Shown here: in pieces, positions 33,923-43,386 of the stretch
Layout: every line of letters begins with the position of its first letter
Position numbering within the stretch: the first letter of the stretch is position 1
Source of the DNA: Niabella sp.
GTDB lineage: Bacteria; Bacteroidota; Bacteroidia; Chitinophagales; Chitinophagaceae
Assembly: GCF_030150205.1 (NCBI RefSeq)
Contig: NZ_JASLGT010000028.1
Span: 1 to 64,000, forward strand
Direction of reading: 5' to 3'
DNA: 64,000 bases
Notes under the pieces: generated by a model
What the model was told of the DNA's origin: nothing
Seen by the model: only the letters and a program-made list of their open reading frames with translations
Databases searched by the model: none
Program-made: the position numbers and the translations under genes

Positions 33923-35362
33923 CTACTGTTTATCCCACCAAACCCTTCCCGTAAGATCATCTTTGCCGTTCAGGCCCGGTTGGGCGGCTACTGCTGCCTT
34001 GTAATTGGCTGTATTGATGTTGGGCTCCTTGAGGGGATAACCCTGTCTTCTGGGAATGGGAATATTGTTGTTGTTGGGGGCAGGTGCTAATACGGGGTAG
34101 CCGGTCCTTCTCCACTCTGCCCAGGCCTCGTAGCCGTTTAAGTACAGGTGTACCCATTTCTGATACCCGATCTGCTTTAAAGCATCCACGCTGCTGTATT
34201 TTATGGAAGGCTGATTCATAAACGTGCTCAGGCCGGTGATATCATTATTATTCCATTGTCTTATGGAATACTCGATGGCCTGCTTGTAATTGTTTTCTGC
34301 TTCAGCATCTCCTCCCGGTATCCAGCCGGTTTTAGCAGCTTCGGCAATAGCAAACAGCACTTCCGGGTAAGTAACAAGATAGGAAGGAGCATCCTGTTTG
34401 CGCAGCTTTGCGCCGAGGAAGGAAACATTGGCCGCCTGGATATTGCCTGCCGCATTAGCTTCCAGCCCGTAGGGCATGCCTATATAGTCGCCCTTGCTTG
34501 CTGTTGGGTCTGCAAAGGTTGGTAAGCGCGGATCTCCAACCGGCTTCATATAATTAACCAGCGGCTCGCTGATACAGTACCATTTTCTGTTCTGTACTTC
34601 AAAAACATAGTACCAGTAGTTTTCATTTGCTGATTCCGGCAGGTGCCGGTACACTGCACTTTGACTATTGTCTGTAAAAACGCCAGCGCTTAATGCATCT
34701 GCAAATTCTGCCCTGCCTCTTACCGGATCAATCTTTGACAACCGCAGTGCCATCAGGAGGCGTATAGAATTAGCAAACCTGCGCCAGTTATCCATTGTTC
34801 CATCATAAAGAATATCTCCTGTTACTCCTTTTCCATTATCTATCTGCGCGGCAGCAGCCTTAAGCTCTTTAAAAAGGTTGTCGTAAATATCTTTTTGACT
34901 ATCGTATTTATACGTGAATTTTTCCTGGCCTTTTAAGGCTTCCGAATACGGAATATCTCCCCAGCGGTCGGTAGCATACCAGAAGTAATAGGCTTTAAGA
35001 ATTCTTGCCACGGCATATTGGTTTGCTTTGGATCCGTTCTCGTCGTTGAGTATGGTGCTGTTAAGAATGGCTTCAAGGTTGATCAACGGCCCGGAGTAGA
35101 TCCAGTAAAAATCAAAATTAGTGGTGGTGTACCGAGAATTGTCTGTATAAATCTTATCCGATAGCTGCTGGGCATAGAGTATGGGATAGGGTGTTTCTAA
35201 TGTATACTGCAATTGCATAATGGCATACGTGAGCAATTGTGGATTAGATGCTTTTGTAGGCTTATTGGGACTGATGTTAAAGTCCTCGCTAAACTTGGTG
35301 CAACCCGCAAAAAAAAGGTTGATTACGGATACAAGGAGGATATATCGAATGCGTTTTTTCAT
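33923..35362 (-). CDS. SusD/RagB-family outer-membrane lipoprotein
   Basis: 479 residues with a lipoprotein signal (lipobox FFAGC, Cys about 21). The tetratricopeptide-rich SusD fold is recognisable by the N-terminal FNISPNKPTKASNPQLLTYAI, the LKAYYFWYATDRWGDIPYSEAL helix pair and the C-terminal YEAWAEWRRTGYPVL. The form resembles the SusD-like_2 subgroup. It is a surface glycan- or peptide-binding lid over its partner SusC-type channel, whose gene ends 11 bp upstream. No glycosidase, sulfatase or sigma/anti-sigma genes are adjacent, so the ligand cannot be read. Confidence 0.94.
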   Translation of the reverse strand: MKKRIRYILLVSVINLFFAGCTKFSEDFNISPNKPTKASNPQLLTYAIMQLQYTLETPYPILYAQQLSDKIYTDNSRYTTTNFDFYWIYSGPLINLEAILNSTILNDENGSKANQYAVARILKAYYFWYATDRWGDIPYSEALKGQEKFTYKYDSQKDIYDNLFKELKAAAAQIDNGKGVTGDILYDGTMDNWRRFANSIRLLMALRLSKIDPVRGRAEFADALSAGVFTDNSQSAVYRHLPESANENYWYYVFEVQNRKWYCISEPLVNYMKPVGDPRLPTFADPTASKGDYIGMPYGLEANAAGNIQAANVSFLGAKLRKQDAPSYLVTYPEVLFAIAEAAKTGWIPGGDAEAENNYKQAIEYSIRQWNNNDITGLSTFMNQPSIKYSSVDALKQIGYQKWVHLYLNGYEAWAEWRRTGYPVLAPAPNNNNIPIPRRQGYPLKEPNINTANYKAAVAAQPGLNGKDDLTGRVWWDKQ

Positions 35363-35373
35363 CTTGCAGTTTT

Positions 35374-38300
35374 TTAGAATGTAATGTTTAAACTGATGCC
35401 GTAAGATCTTGTGGTAGCCAGCTGGCCTGTTTCTAACCAGTTAAGGGATGATGCTCCGGTGGAAAGCTCATCGGGGTTTAATCCTTTGGGTGCTTTTTGC
35501 CAGATCATTGCCGGGTTACGTGCAATAAGAGATAAGGTGACTACGTTGAATGGCAAACGGGCAAACTGCTCTTTTGTAAAATTGTATCCAAGGCTTAGCT
35601 CCCGGAATTTTATATAGGAAGCATCATAGAGCCACTCTTCATAGATCTGGGTTCCCAAACGATTACGGTAATAAGTGCGGGCGTTTACATAGGCCGTTAC
35701 TTCCTGTCCGGTAGCCGCTGATATACCGGTAACTTTTACACCGCCACCCTGATCCAGGGGATCACGTACATTTTTACCGTTATCGTTTGTAGCGGCTGTT
35801 ATCGCAGCCTGGCCAGATTTTACTGCCAGCATTTGCGTCCAGCTGAAGAACTGTCCGCCAGACTGGAAGTCGATCATGGCATTCAACTGAATGTTTTTAT
35901 AGCGGAATGTATTTTGCCAGCCGCCGTTGAACCTGGGCAGCACGGATCCGAAATTATGGTTTTGCTCATATAAAGGCAGGTTCTGTGCATCTAATAATAT
36001 CTTGCCGGTAGCGGCATCGCGTTTATACGCATTGCCCACCAATGAACCGAATGCCTGGTTTTCATTCGCAAGCAGGAACATATCAACGCTTGAGTACCGG
36101 TTTTGATCCAGTACCAGTGTCGATAAGCCCGTGGCCAGTTTTTTAATCATGCTTTTATTGCGGGCAAAATTGACCACGGATGTCCAGTTGAAATGCGTGG
36201 TCTTTACCGGAGCTGCATTAAGCGTTAACTCGATTCCTTGGTTCTGAATAAGCCCGGCATTAATAACCTGGCTGGTGTACCCGCTTCCTCCTGGTATGTC
36301 GAGTACTACAACTGCGTCTTTATTTTGCTGGTTGTAATAGGTGAAATTAAACCCAAGTCTGTTTTTAAGGAAGTTCATTTCCAGTCCGGCTTCGTATGCA
36401 GTGCCTACTGAAGGCTTCAAATTGGGATTGGAAAGCTGATCCGGTATATACATGGGATAGTAGGTTTTGGGATTTTCAGGATCAGGGATTTTATAGGGAG
36501 CACCTAATTCGTAAAACGGTGCCGTTTTATAAATAGGAAGATCTGATCCGGCCTGGGCATAGCTCAACCGCAGTTTCCCAAAGGAAAGTGGTTGCCATTT
36601 AACCAGTTCGCTAAACACAAAACTACCCGAAAGCGAAGGATACCAGTATGAATTATTCTTGAGCGGCAAGGCAGAAGAAATATCATTGCGCAATGAAGCA
36701 TCAATATAATAGGTCTTATCATAACCCAGGGATACGGAGCCAAAGGCACTTCTGATTTCCTTGCGGTTAAGGATGTTCTCCACATAAGGTTTTTCCAGTG
36801 AGTTTTGAATGTTGAACCACCCGGGGGTTACAAATCCGCCTGCGGTTGCCTGATACAGGTAAGTGTATCGCTGCGTTAGAATATTGCCACCCAGGTTGGC
36901 ATTAAAAGATAGTTTGCCAAAGTCTTTGTTATACTGTGCCATGAACTCATAGTTCATTTCGTTGTTCTCATATTTGCCAATAGTAAAATCAGGCAGGTAC
37001 CGGCCGCCTTCCGCATTGCGGGTATCAATATTCTGAACGTAAGCGTCTTTACGTACAAAGCCACTCACCTGCAAGCCGGGTGCAATGGTATAGGTTAAAC
37101 CGATATTGCCCCAGTACCGGCTGCGACTGTCGTGCGATGGATTTTCATATGCTTCAAAATAAGGATTGTTCCAGTCGATGGGTTTCATATCTTCATAAAT
37201 ACCTTCATCATTGGGATCGTTAAGGTTCCATTGATAAAAAGTGCCGTCCGGATATTTGTACTGTTTTAATTTTTTCATATCCAGGTTGCGCTCGAACCAC
37301 TGGTACATATTGCGGGTGCCATTGTAATATCCCTGTGCCGGGCGCTGGCCTTTGTTGTCGGCATAATTAATTCCGGTAGAAAGCATCAGTTTTGAAGTGA
37401 TGTTCAGGGAACCATTAAAGGCAACGTTGTTCCTTTTTAAATAGGTATTGGGTTCAATTCCTTTTATGTCTGTATGGTTGTACGACAAACGGAACGAGGT
37501 GGTAGCGCCGCCTCCTGAAACAGAGATATTATTGTTCCATGTATGCCCGTTTTCGAACCAGTCTTTTATATTATCAGGATGTGGAATAAATGGAGTGGCT
37601 TTTCCAAAATCGGGATCGGCGGGATAAAAGCTGTATTGTTGGCGTACCGGGGTGCCATCCATTTTTGGCCCCCAGCTTTCATCCCAGCTGCCGTCTACAT
37701 ATTTTGTATCTACACCGTTGATCTTGATCGTGGGAAAATTCAGACTGGACCCGGCACCATAAAGGTTCTGCAGGGGCAGGAAATTGGCCGCTTTTTCTAT
37801 AGAGTAGGTGGAACTGAAATTAACAACAGGTTTAATCGTACTCTTGCTTCCTTTTTTTGTAGTGATCATAATTACCCCAAACTGACCCCGCAGGCCATAC
37901 AGGGCAGATGCTGCCGGACCCTTTAATACATTCACCGTTTCAATATCGTCCGGGTTGATATCCTGAGCCAGGTTTCCATAATCCGGTCCGTTTTTATCAC
38001 CATAATTTGTGTTCGAGATCGGTGTATTATCTACTACGATCAAAGGTTCGCCGCTGCCAGTAACGGAATTAACACCTCTTATCTGAATTTTTTGAGTGCC
38101 GCCCATGCTGGCACCGGAAGAACCCGACACCTGTACTCCGGATATTTTTCCCGCCAGGGCGCCAATGACATTTTGTTGTTTGGTAACGGTAAGGTTTTCC
38201 CCGGAAACCGCCTGTGCGGCATAGCCAATCGCCCTTTGTTTTTTGCCAATTCCAAGGGCGGTCACCACTACTTCTTCCATTGTCGCTTTCTTGTCTGTTG

Positions 38301-38592
38301 TCAGGGTAACCGTAATATCGGTGTTATTGCCAACGGATAGTTTTTGTGAAGCATAATTAACAGAAGAAATTTCGAGCTGCGCGTTGTTGCCGGTTACACG
38401 CATCAGAAAGCGTCCTTCATCATTTGTGGTAGTGGCATTATTGGTGCCTGTTTGAACAATGGTGACCCCGGCAACCGGTTCACCGGATTCGTTTTTAACG
38501 GAGCCGCTGATCTGTCGTTGTTGGGCATTTAAGAAGAGCGGAAAGAGCATTAAAAGCGAAATCGCCAGAGGTAGGAAAAGCATTCTCTTCAT
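35374..38592 (-). CDS. SusC/RagA-family TonB-dependent transporter
   Basis: 1072 residues. Signal peptide (ending LFLNAQ), carboxypeptidase-regulatory-like domain (about residues 27-110), a TonB box region (MEEVVVTALGIGKKQRAIGYA), plug (IRGVNSVTGSGEPLIVVDN), and a large 22-strand barrel ending in SYGISLNITF. It imports oligomeric nutrients across the outer membrane with the SusD partner encoded downstream. The pair stands alone without enzyme genes. A near-consensus -7 box (TATATTTA on the minus strand, 38627-38634) precedes it. Confidence 0.95.
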   Translation of the reverse strand: MKRMLFLPLAISLLMLFPLFLNAQQRQISGSVKNESGEPVAGVTIVQTGTNNATTTNDEGRFLMRVTGNNAQLEISSVNYASQKLSVGNNTDITVTLTTDKKATMEEVVVTALGIGKKQRAIGYAAQAVSGENLTVTKQQNVIGALAGKISGVQVSGSSGASMGGTQKIQIRGVNSVTGSGEPLIVVDNTPISNTNYGDKNGPDYGNLAQDINPDDIETVNVLKGPAASALYGLRGQFGVIMITTKKGSKSTIKPVVNFSSTYSIEKAANFLPLQNLYGAGSSLNFPTIKINGVDTKYVDGSWDESWGPKMDGTPVRQQYSFYPADPDFGKATPFIPHPDNIKDWFENGHTWNNNISVSGGGATTSFRLSYNHTDIKGIEPNTYLKRNNVAFNGSLNITSKLMLSTGINYADNKGQRPAQGYYNGTRNMYQWFERNLDMKKLKQYKYPDGTFYQWNLNDPNDEGIYEDMKPIDWNNPYFEAYENPSHDSRSRYWGNIGLTYTIAPGLQVSGFVRKDAYVQNIDTRNAEGGRYLPDFTIGKYENNEMNYEFMAQYNKDFGKLSFNANLGGNILTQRYTYLYQATAGGFVTPGWFNIQNSLEKPYVENILNRKEIRSAFGSVSLGYDKTYYIDASLRNDISSALPLKNNSYWYPSLSGSFVFSELVKWQPLSFGKLRLSYAQAGSDLPIYKTAPFYELGAPYKIPDPENPKTYYPMYIPDQLSNPNLKPSVGTAYEAGLEMNFLKNRLGFNFTYYNQQNKDAVVVLDIPGGSGYTSQVINAGLIQNQGIELTLNAAPVKTTHFNWTSVVNFARNKSMIKKLATGLSTLVLDQNRYSSVDMFLLANENQAFGSLVGNAYKRDAATGKILLDAQNLPLYEQNHNFGSVLPRFNGGWQNTFRYKNIQLNAMIDFQSGGQFFSWTQMLAVKSGQAAITAATNDNGKNVRDPLDQGGGVKVTGISAATGQEVTAYVNARTYYRNRLGTQIYEEWLYDASYIKFRELSLGYNFTKEQFARLPFNVVTLSLIARNPAMIWQKAPKGLNPDELSTGASSLNWLETGQLATTRSYGISLNITF

Positions 38593-38832
38593 GCAAATTG
38601 AGTTTAATTTGGAGTTGTAGGTTTGTTAAATATAAGTTATTTAAACTAAAAATGCGAAAAACAGATAAAGTTTGCAAAAAACTGCAGGTATTGGAGAAAT
38701 ATACTGCTCCATTTAATGTAGCGGTGAATATTTAATAATATAATATGTTTAAATATGCCTTATTTTTTTTAAATTCATATTGGATTCCTGTTATCGATAT
38801 ATATAATAATTGTATTTCATTTATGAGTTGAC
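38593..38832. other. AT-rich divergent regulatory region
   Basis: 240 bp of very AT-rich DNA between the SusC-type gene (minus) and an unknown gene (plus). It should hold both promoters. I see no exact consensus on either strand and no long inverted repeat. Confidence 0.4.
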
Positions 38833-39408
38833 ATGAAATTTCCGGATACATCAAAAATTTACGACCACTTCCCCAAAGAAGTAACGCCGCTGGCAGATCG
38901 GCAGGAGTATGAGCGGGTATATGCCCGGCGTAAGCGGTCGGTACGGACGCTGAAGGAAGGATCGATGACACAATGGAAGGAGTTTGTGCAGCTACTTGGA
39001 GAAAACCTGTTGCGGTATGAACTGAAGGACCAGACGGAGCTCTTTCATAATAAATTTTGCTATTACCTGGATTGTACTTCAAAAGAAGGACGCGGTTTAT
39101 TTAAAATACATGTGCTGTTGAGCGTGCTGATGCCCTGGCATAGCATTGTAGTAACGGACTTCCTGGGGTTGAATGGCTCAGCAATGATGGATCACGACCA
39201 GTTTTGCCTGAATGATGAAAAACGCCACCGGCAGTACCTGGAGGATATCGGGATGATCGACCAACTGCTGCGGGAATCGTTTCAAACGAAAGCGGTCCTT
39301 TTTAGGGAACTCAACAAAGTGCCGGTGCCCGGCGCATACCTGCAAACCAAGAAGGCGAACGTGAATCTGTTCGACCTGGTATTTACCAACTATTTTACCA
39401 ATTTTTGA
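38833..39408 (+). CDS. Conserved hypothetical protein, 191 residues
   Basis: A soluble, charged protein with no signal peptide or membrane helix. It starts MKFPDTSKIYDHFPKEV and has a basic region (YARRKRSVRTLKEGSM), a central hydrophobic strand-helix (RGLFKIHVLLSVLMPWHSIVV) and an aromatic C-terminus (LFDLVFTNYFTNF). I do not recognise a family. It has one strong reading frame with neighbour-like codon use. It is divergent from the SusC-type gene and about 145 bp upstream of superoxide dismutase, which has its own promoter. Confidence 0.75.
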   Translation: MKFPDTSKIYDHFPKEVTPLADRQEYERVYARRKRSVRTLKEGSMTQWKEFVQLLGENLLRYELKDQTELFHNKFCYYLDCTSKEGRGLFKIHVLLSVLMPWHSIVVTDFLGLNGSAMMDHDQFCLNDEKRHRQYLEDIGMIDQLLRESFQTKAVLFRELNKVPVPGAYLQTKKANVNLFDLVFTNYFTNF

Positions 39409-39480
39409 CAGTCGCGCAATGCAAAATCAAAACGGTTCATTCCCTTCATAAGCAGGGTGGCTGAATTTTTGCTGCTAAGG

Positions 39481-39512
39481 TTTCGTGTAGCAACTATAAT
39501 GGTTTAACTTTG
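39481..39512 (+). promoter_or_regulatory. Promoter of the superoxide dismutase gene
   Basis: TTTC (39481-39484, one mismatch to TTTG), 20 bp, then TAACTTTG (39505-39512, exact TAnnTTTG). The ATG follows 41 bp later. Confidence 0.6.
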
Positions 39513-39553
39513 TTATAGTTATAAATATTGTTCACTAATAAAAATAAAGAATC

Positions 39554-40156
39554 ATGGCATTTACACTACCAGCCCTTCCTTATGCGCCCGACGCGCTGGA
39601 ACCGCACATTGACAAGCAAACAATGGAAATTCACCATGGCAAGCATCACCAGGCTTACGTGGATAATCTGAATAAAGCAATTGATGGAACCGAGCATGCC
39701 GATAAATCGCTGGAAGAACTGGTGAAAAACGCTGGTGCTATTTCTCCAGCTGTACGCAATAACGGTGGTGGTCACTGGAACCACTCGTTCTTCTGGGAGA
39801 TCCTGAGCGCTGATGGTGGTGCGCCCTCCGGGAAACTGGCAGACGCGATCAATGAAACATTTGGCTCCCTGGACGGACTGAAAGAAAAAATAAATACCGC
39901 CGGTGCTACCCGCTTTGGAAGCGGATGGGCCTGGCTGATCGTAAAAGACGGCAAGCTGGAAGTAACTTCCACGCCCAACCAGGATAATCCCCTGATGGAT
40001 GTTGCTGAAGTAAAAGGAACACCTATCCTGGGTGTGGATGTTTGGGAACACGCTTATTACCTGAAGTATCAGAACAAACGTCCGGATTATCTGAAAGCAT
40101 TCTGGAATGTGGTGAACTGGGCAAAGGTTGCAGAACATTATAACAGCGCACTCTAA
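39554..40156 (+). CDS. sod: Superoxide dismutase, Fe/Mn type
   Basis: 200 residues, the full length of Fe/Mn-SODs. The four metal ligands are in place: His in the N-terminal HIDKQTMEIHHGKHHQAY region, His in GGGHWNHSFFW, and Asp/His in LGVDVWEHAYYLKYQNKRPDY. It converts superoxide to hydrogen peroxide and oxygen in the cytoplasm. Whether it uses Fe, Mn or either cannot be told reliably from sequence. It has its own promoter and two downstream hairpins, so it is monocistronic. Confidence 0.97.
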   Translation: MAFTLPALPYAPDALEPHIDKQTMEIHHGKHHQAYVDNLNKAIDGTEHADKSLEELVKNAGAISPAVRNNGGGHWNHSFFWEILSADGGAPSGKLADAINETFGSLDGLKEKINTAGATRFGSGWAWLIVKDGKLEVTSTPNQDNPLMDVAEVKGTPILGVDVWEHAYYLKYQNKRPDYLKAFWNVVNWAKVAEHYNSAL

Positions 40157-40168
40157 AAACAATAAAGA

Positions 40169-40241
40169 AACCGGATATTTTCCGGTTCAAGGTTTTTGCG
40201 ATGTACGTAAGGGCGGTCTAAAATAACACAGACCGCCTTTA
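40169..40241 (+). terminator. Tandem hairpins after superoxide dismutase
   Basis: Hairpin one: AACCGGA/TCCGGTT (40169-40187). Hairpin two: GGCGGTCT (40212-40219) and AGACCGCC (40230-40237), followed by TTTATT. The second is a good intrinsic terminator. Confidence 0.65.
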
Positions 40242-40259
40242 TTATGCCCGTTCATTTCA

Positions 40260-41645
40260 CTATTTCAAAAGCCGGATGGCATACACTTTCAGCAAGTCCT
40301 GTTCCTGGCTTTTCCCGTCGGGATCCGGCAGGATCTTAACCCCATTGAAAGCTCCCTTGTAATGCGCTATAGAAGCAAGGGGAAGGATATATTGTCTCCG
40401 GCCGGGTTGAACATCCACATCCAGGTAATCTTCAAATGCGGAACCGCTAAACCTGCTGAAATAAATACGTGCTTTTTTTACAGAAGCCGGCCACTGCGCA
40501 TCCACCAGCAGGCGCGAAGCATCCGTTGCCTTCCAGAAAATTAAAGGGCTGATCATTGCCGCATTCCGGTTTAATGTTATTTCAAGACAGCCGCGGATAG
40601 GCCAGCCCCGGTCTTTGGTATTTTCGTAATACCATTGCAGCCGGCTGTTGCGGAAATGAAAACCGGGAAGGGCTGTTGGTAATTGCTTACAGGCATAGTT
40701 CCGGATGGCGTCCAGTGTACCCACAATCAGCACATAATGATAGTCGTAAGTGATGTTGTGATCCAGTATGTCAATGCTATTGGGAGCAATATAGCCGGTA
40801 GAAATATCGTGACTTCCGCCCTTAAATGAGGAGTCGCCATAATATCCGCCGGAGAAGCGTTGCACGCCTTCATTCCAGATACCAAGACCATATCCGTCTT
40901 CATTTACACAGGCCGCCCAGTTTTCGGTGGCCTGCCAGGCTGCCCACCGGATGGAAGGGTTTTGAGGCAGGTTGTGGTTTTTAATAATGCTTAGGGTGTC
41001 ATGCGTATAAGGTTCGGCGCCGGTGTAGGTTACCAGCTGGTGATAAGGCGCATTGGTGTATACGGCAGGGAGCTCCTGTCCGCGGGCGGGATACTGTGTG
41101 TGATCCGGCCGTTGGTTGACCATGCGGCTCCGGACCTTTACGGTATTGCCTTCTAACTGTATCCGGCATTCGTAGGTACAGGTACCGGGCACATTATCCA
41201 ACGGCCAGTGCATGGGGATGCAACGTACATAAAGGCTGTTCCCGGTACGTTTAAATTCCGTGACCCGGGAGCGGTTCCCTGCTACGTCGCCGGACTGGAT
41301 GGGGTTCCAGCCAATAAAGGTCCAGCCCTTGTGTGGCTTTTTGCCTTCGGGTTCATAGGGTACAGGTCCGCTGTAAAATGACATCTGAATCTGCCGGCCC
41401 CAGTCCCAGTTATTGATCATATTGGGTTTCCCTTTTTCACTCAGGTAGGTAATGGCCCCGCCCAGGTTCAGGTCGATGCCCAGTCGTATAATACCATTGT
41501 CGATATAACGCATGCCGTTTGCGCTGTCTTTTTGGGCATTGACCAGGTTCGTACAAAATAAAAACAGTAACGGCAGCAGGAGCCGGAAACGGTTGTTACG
41601 GAGTATCTCTTTAATGTGGAATGATGCCGGTAAACTTTTGCTCAT
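40260..41645 (-). CDS. Secreted protein of unknown function, probably carbohydrate-related
   Basis: 461 residues with a long basic N-terminus and signal-anchor or signal peptide (LLLPLLFLFCTNLVNAQ, about residues 22-38). The body is beta-rich with many Trp, Tyr and Gly residues (NGIIRLGIDLNLGGAITYLS; MINNWDWGRQIQMSFYSGP; HWPLDNVPGTCTYECRIQLEG). The opening strand pattern recalls galactose-mutarotase-like or glycoside-hydrolase-associated folds, but I cannot name the family. Its neighbourhood (oxidoreductase, SUMF1-like and TIM-barrel sugar proteins) supports a sugar-related role. This is inference. Confidence 0.65.
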   Translation of the reverse strand: MSKSLPASFHIKEILRNNRFRLLLPLLFLFCTNLVNAQKDSANGMRYIDNGIIRLGIDLNLGGAITYLSEKGKPNMINNWDWGRQIQMSFYSGPVPYEPEGKKPHKGWTFIGWNPIQSGDVAGNRSRVTEFKRTGNSLYVRCIPMHWPLDNVPGTCTYECRIQLEGNTVKVRSRMVNQRPDHTQYPARGQELPAVYTNAPYHQLVTYTGAEPYTHDTLSIIKNHNLPQNPSIRWAAWQATENWAACVNEDGYGLGIWNEGVQRFSGGYYGDSSFKGGSHDISTGYIAPNSIDILDHNITYDYHYVLIVGTLDAIRNYACKQLPTALPGFHFRNSRLQWYYENTKDRGWPIRGCLEITLNRNAAMISPLIFWKATDASRLLVDAQWPASVKKARIYFSRFSGSAFEDYLDVDVQPGRRQYILPLASIAHYKGAFNGVKILPDPDGKSQEQDLLKVYAIRLLK

Positions 41646-42048
41646 ATTTGGTTTTGATATAAAACAGAGGAGTATAAATGTAGAATAATATTAGTTGCGG
41701 GAGTAAGGAAAACGATAATTTTTGATGAGGTTTTTTTTGAAAAGAAGTTGGTGGTGTCAACGTTTTGACCGTATATATAGTAAACCCGATGATACCCTAA
41801 TGTGCAGGTTACCTTGCGCCATGGATACTTAACGTAGCCTGTATAAGGATGAGTGCTATCATTTTCATACAATGATTCTTTCTGATGTTATAAGCAGGGA
41901 CCGGCAACAACAGGGATTTGAAAAATTGAGTACAGATCCTTCCCCGGTTCATGGCGTAAATGATCTGAACGGATAGAGCTGTTTTGACAAATAAAAAAGC
42001 CGGACGAAATAAATGTATCGTCCGGCTTTTATATAAAACTTCCCTGTA
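41646..42048. other. Intergenic region between two minus-strand genes
   Basis: About 400 bp without a credible gene. It contains the terminator at 41995-42032 for the upstream oxidoreductase gene; the rest (41646-41990) presumably carries the promoter of the 40260-41645 gene. I see no exact consensus box. Confidence 0.4.
41995..42032 (-). terminator. Intrinsic terminator of the Gfo/Idh/MocA gene
   Basis: AAAAGCCGGACG (41995-42006) pairs with CGTCCGGCTTTT (42019-42030). The A-rich left flank gives a T run on the minus strand, 16 bp past the stop of the minus-strand gene. It could work in both directions. Confidence 0.75.
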
Positions 42049-43362
42049 TTAAAAATACTTTGTCTTTCCGGGCATTGCAATCGGATAAAAACCATCAGCG
42101 TCCGGAACCACGGGCGGTGTGGCGTTGAAGGCATATTCCTTAGGCATGATGTCGATGCCAGAGTTCAATGCTTTGTCCCATTCAATTACCTGGCCGCTAT
42201 AAGTAGCCATACGCCCGATAATAGCCGTTAGCGTACTCTTGGCACCATATTCGGCATTGGAGAACTTGTGCTCACCTTTGGCAATGGCCTCAAACAGTTC
42301 GTCGTGTTCTGTCTGATAAGGATTACGCTCGTTCTTTTTGTCGAACGCATACAGCACTTTTCCCGACCGGTCTTTGATCACGGCCTGGTCGCAAAAAATA
42401 GATCCCTTGGTGCCCACCAGCAACTCATCTACCTTGCTCATGGTGCCGGGTATATGGCGGCACTGGCTGTTGAGGATAGAGCCATCTGCATATTGAAATT
42501 CTACGTAGTGGTGATCGTAGATCTCTCCGTATTGTTTCCCGGTCCTTACCTGGCGGCCACCCATACCCTGTGCTCTTACCGGGTAGGCATTTTTGAACCA
42601 GTTCATTACATCAATATTATGGATGTGCTGCTCGTTAATATGGTCACCGCAAAGCCAGTTAAAATAGTACCAGTTCCGCATCTGGTATTCCATTTCAGTT
42701 TGCTGGGGTTCCCGCTGTTTTACCCAAACGCCGGAATTGTTCCACCAAACCTGTCCGGAAATGATCTCACCGATCATATCCTTCCGCTCAAACAATGCGC
42801 GGTAGGAGTCCTGGTAACGGCGCTGAAGGCCCACTACCACATTCAGTTTTTTCTGCTTGGCGATTTCTGCAGCATCCAGCACTTTTTTAATACCCGCCGG
42901 ATCGGTCGCCATGGGTTTTTCAGTAAAGATGTGTTTGCCCTGTCTTACCGCTTCTTCAAAATGAATAGGACGGAATCCCGGAGGGGTGGTAAGGATCACC
43001 ACATCTGCCAGGGCAATGGCTTTTTTATAAGCATCAAACCCAGTGAATTTATTCGCTTCCGGAACATTGATCTTTTCCGGGCTGATGCCGCTGTCGTCCT
43101 TTGAGGTAATGGTTTTGTAGCAGCTATCGATGCGGTCTTTAAATGCATCGGCCATTGCCACCAGTTTTACATTCTGTTTAGTAGATAATGCCTGTGATAC
43201 AGCGCCGGTACCCCGGCCGCCACAGCCGATCAGGGCTATTTTGATCTCTCCTTTAGCGCCGGAAAAAAAGTTTACATTGCCCATAACGGGTGCGGCAAGC
43301 AAACCTCCGGCAATAAGGGAACCGTTTTTTACAAAATCTCTTCTTGTTGTTTTGTGATTCAT
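42049..43362 (-). CDS. Gfo/Idh/MocA-family oxidoreductase, Tat-exported
   Basis: 437 residues with a Tat signal (TTRRDFVKNGSLIAGG, twin Arg about 6-7). The Rossmann domain begins KIALIGCGGRGTGA and carries the family's FTEKPMATD catalytic-Lys motif; the C-terminal alpha/beta domain follows. It uses NAD(P) to oxidise or reduce sugars or cyclitols, and folded export by Tat fits a cofactor-loaded periplasmic enzyme, as in the Bacteroidota Gfo/Idh/MocA group. It is followed 24 bp upstream by the SUMF1-like gene on the same strand; the two probably form an operon. Confidence 0.93.
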   Translation of the reverse strand: MNHKTTRRDFVKNGSLIAGGLLAAPVMGNVNFFSGAKGEIKIALIGCGGRGTGAVSQALSTKQNVKLVAMADAFKDRIDSCYKTITSKDDSGISPEKINVPEANKFTGFDAYKKAIALADVVILTTPPGFRPIHFEEAVRQGKHIFTEKPMATDPAGIKKVLDAAEIAKQKKLNVVVGLQRRYQDSYRALFERKDMIGEIISGQVWWNNSGVWVKQREPQQTEMEYQMRNWYYFNWLCGDHINEQHIHNIDVMNWFKNAYPVRAQGMGGRQVRTGKQYGEIYDHHYVEFQYADGSILNSQCRHIPGTMSKVDELLVGTKGSIFCDQAVIKDRSGKVLYAFDKKNERNPYQTEHDELFEAIAKGEHKFSNAEYGAKSTLTAIIGRMATYSGQVIEWDKALNSGIDIMPKEYAFNATPPVVPDADGFYPIAMPGKTKYF

Positions 43363-43386
43363 GATATGGTATTTAATCGCTGGAAA

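Noticed and set aside
39566..40162. 198-codon minus-strand open frame over superoxide dismutase
   Set aside because: It is a mirror of a strongly conserved enzyme; composition and motifs support only the plus-strand gene.
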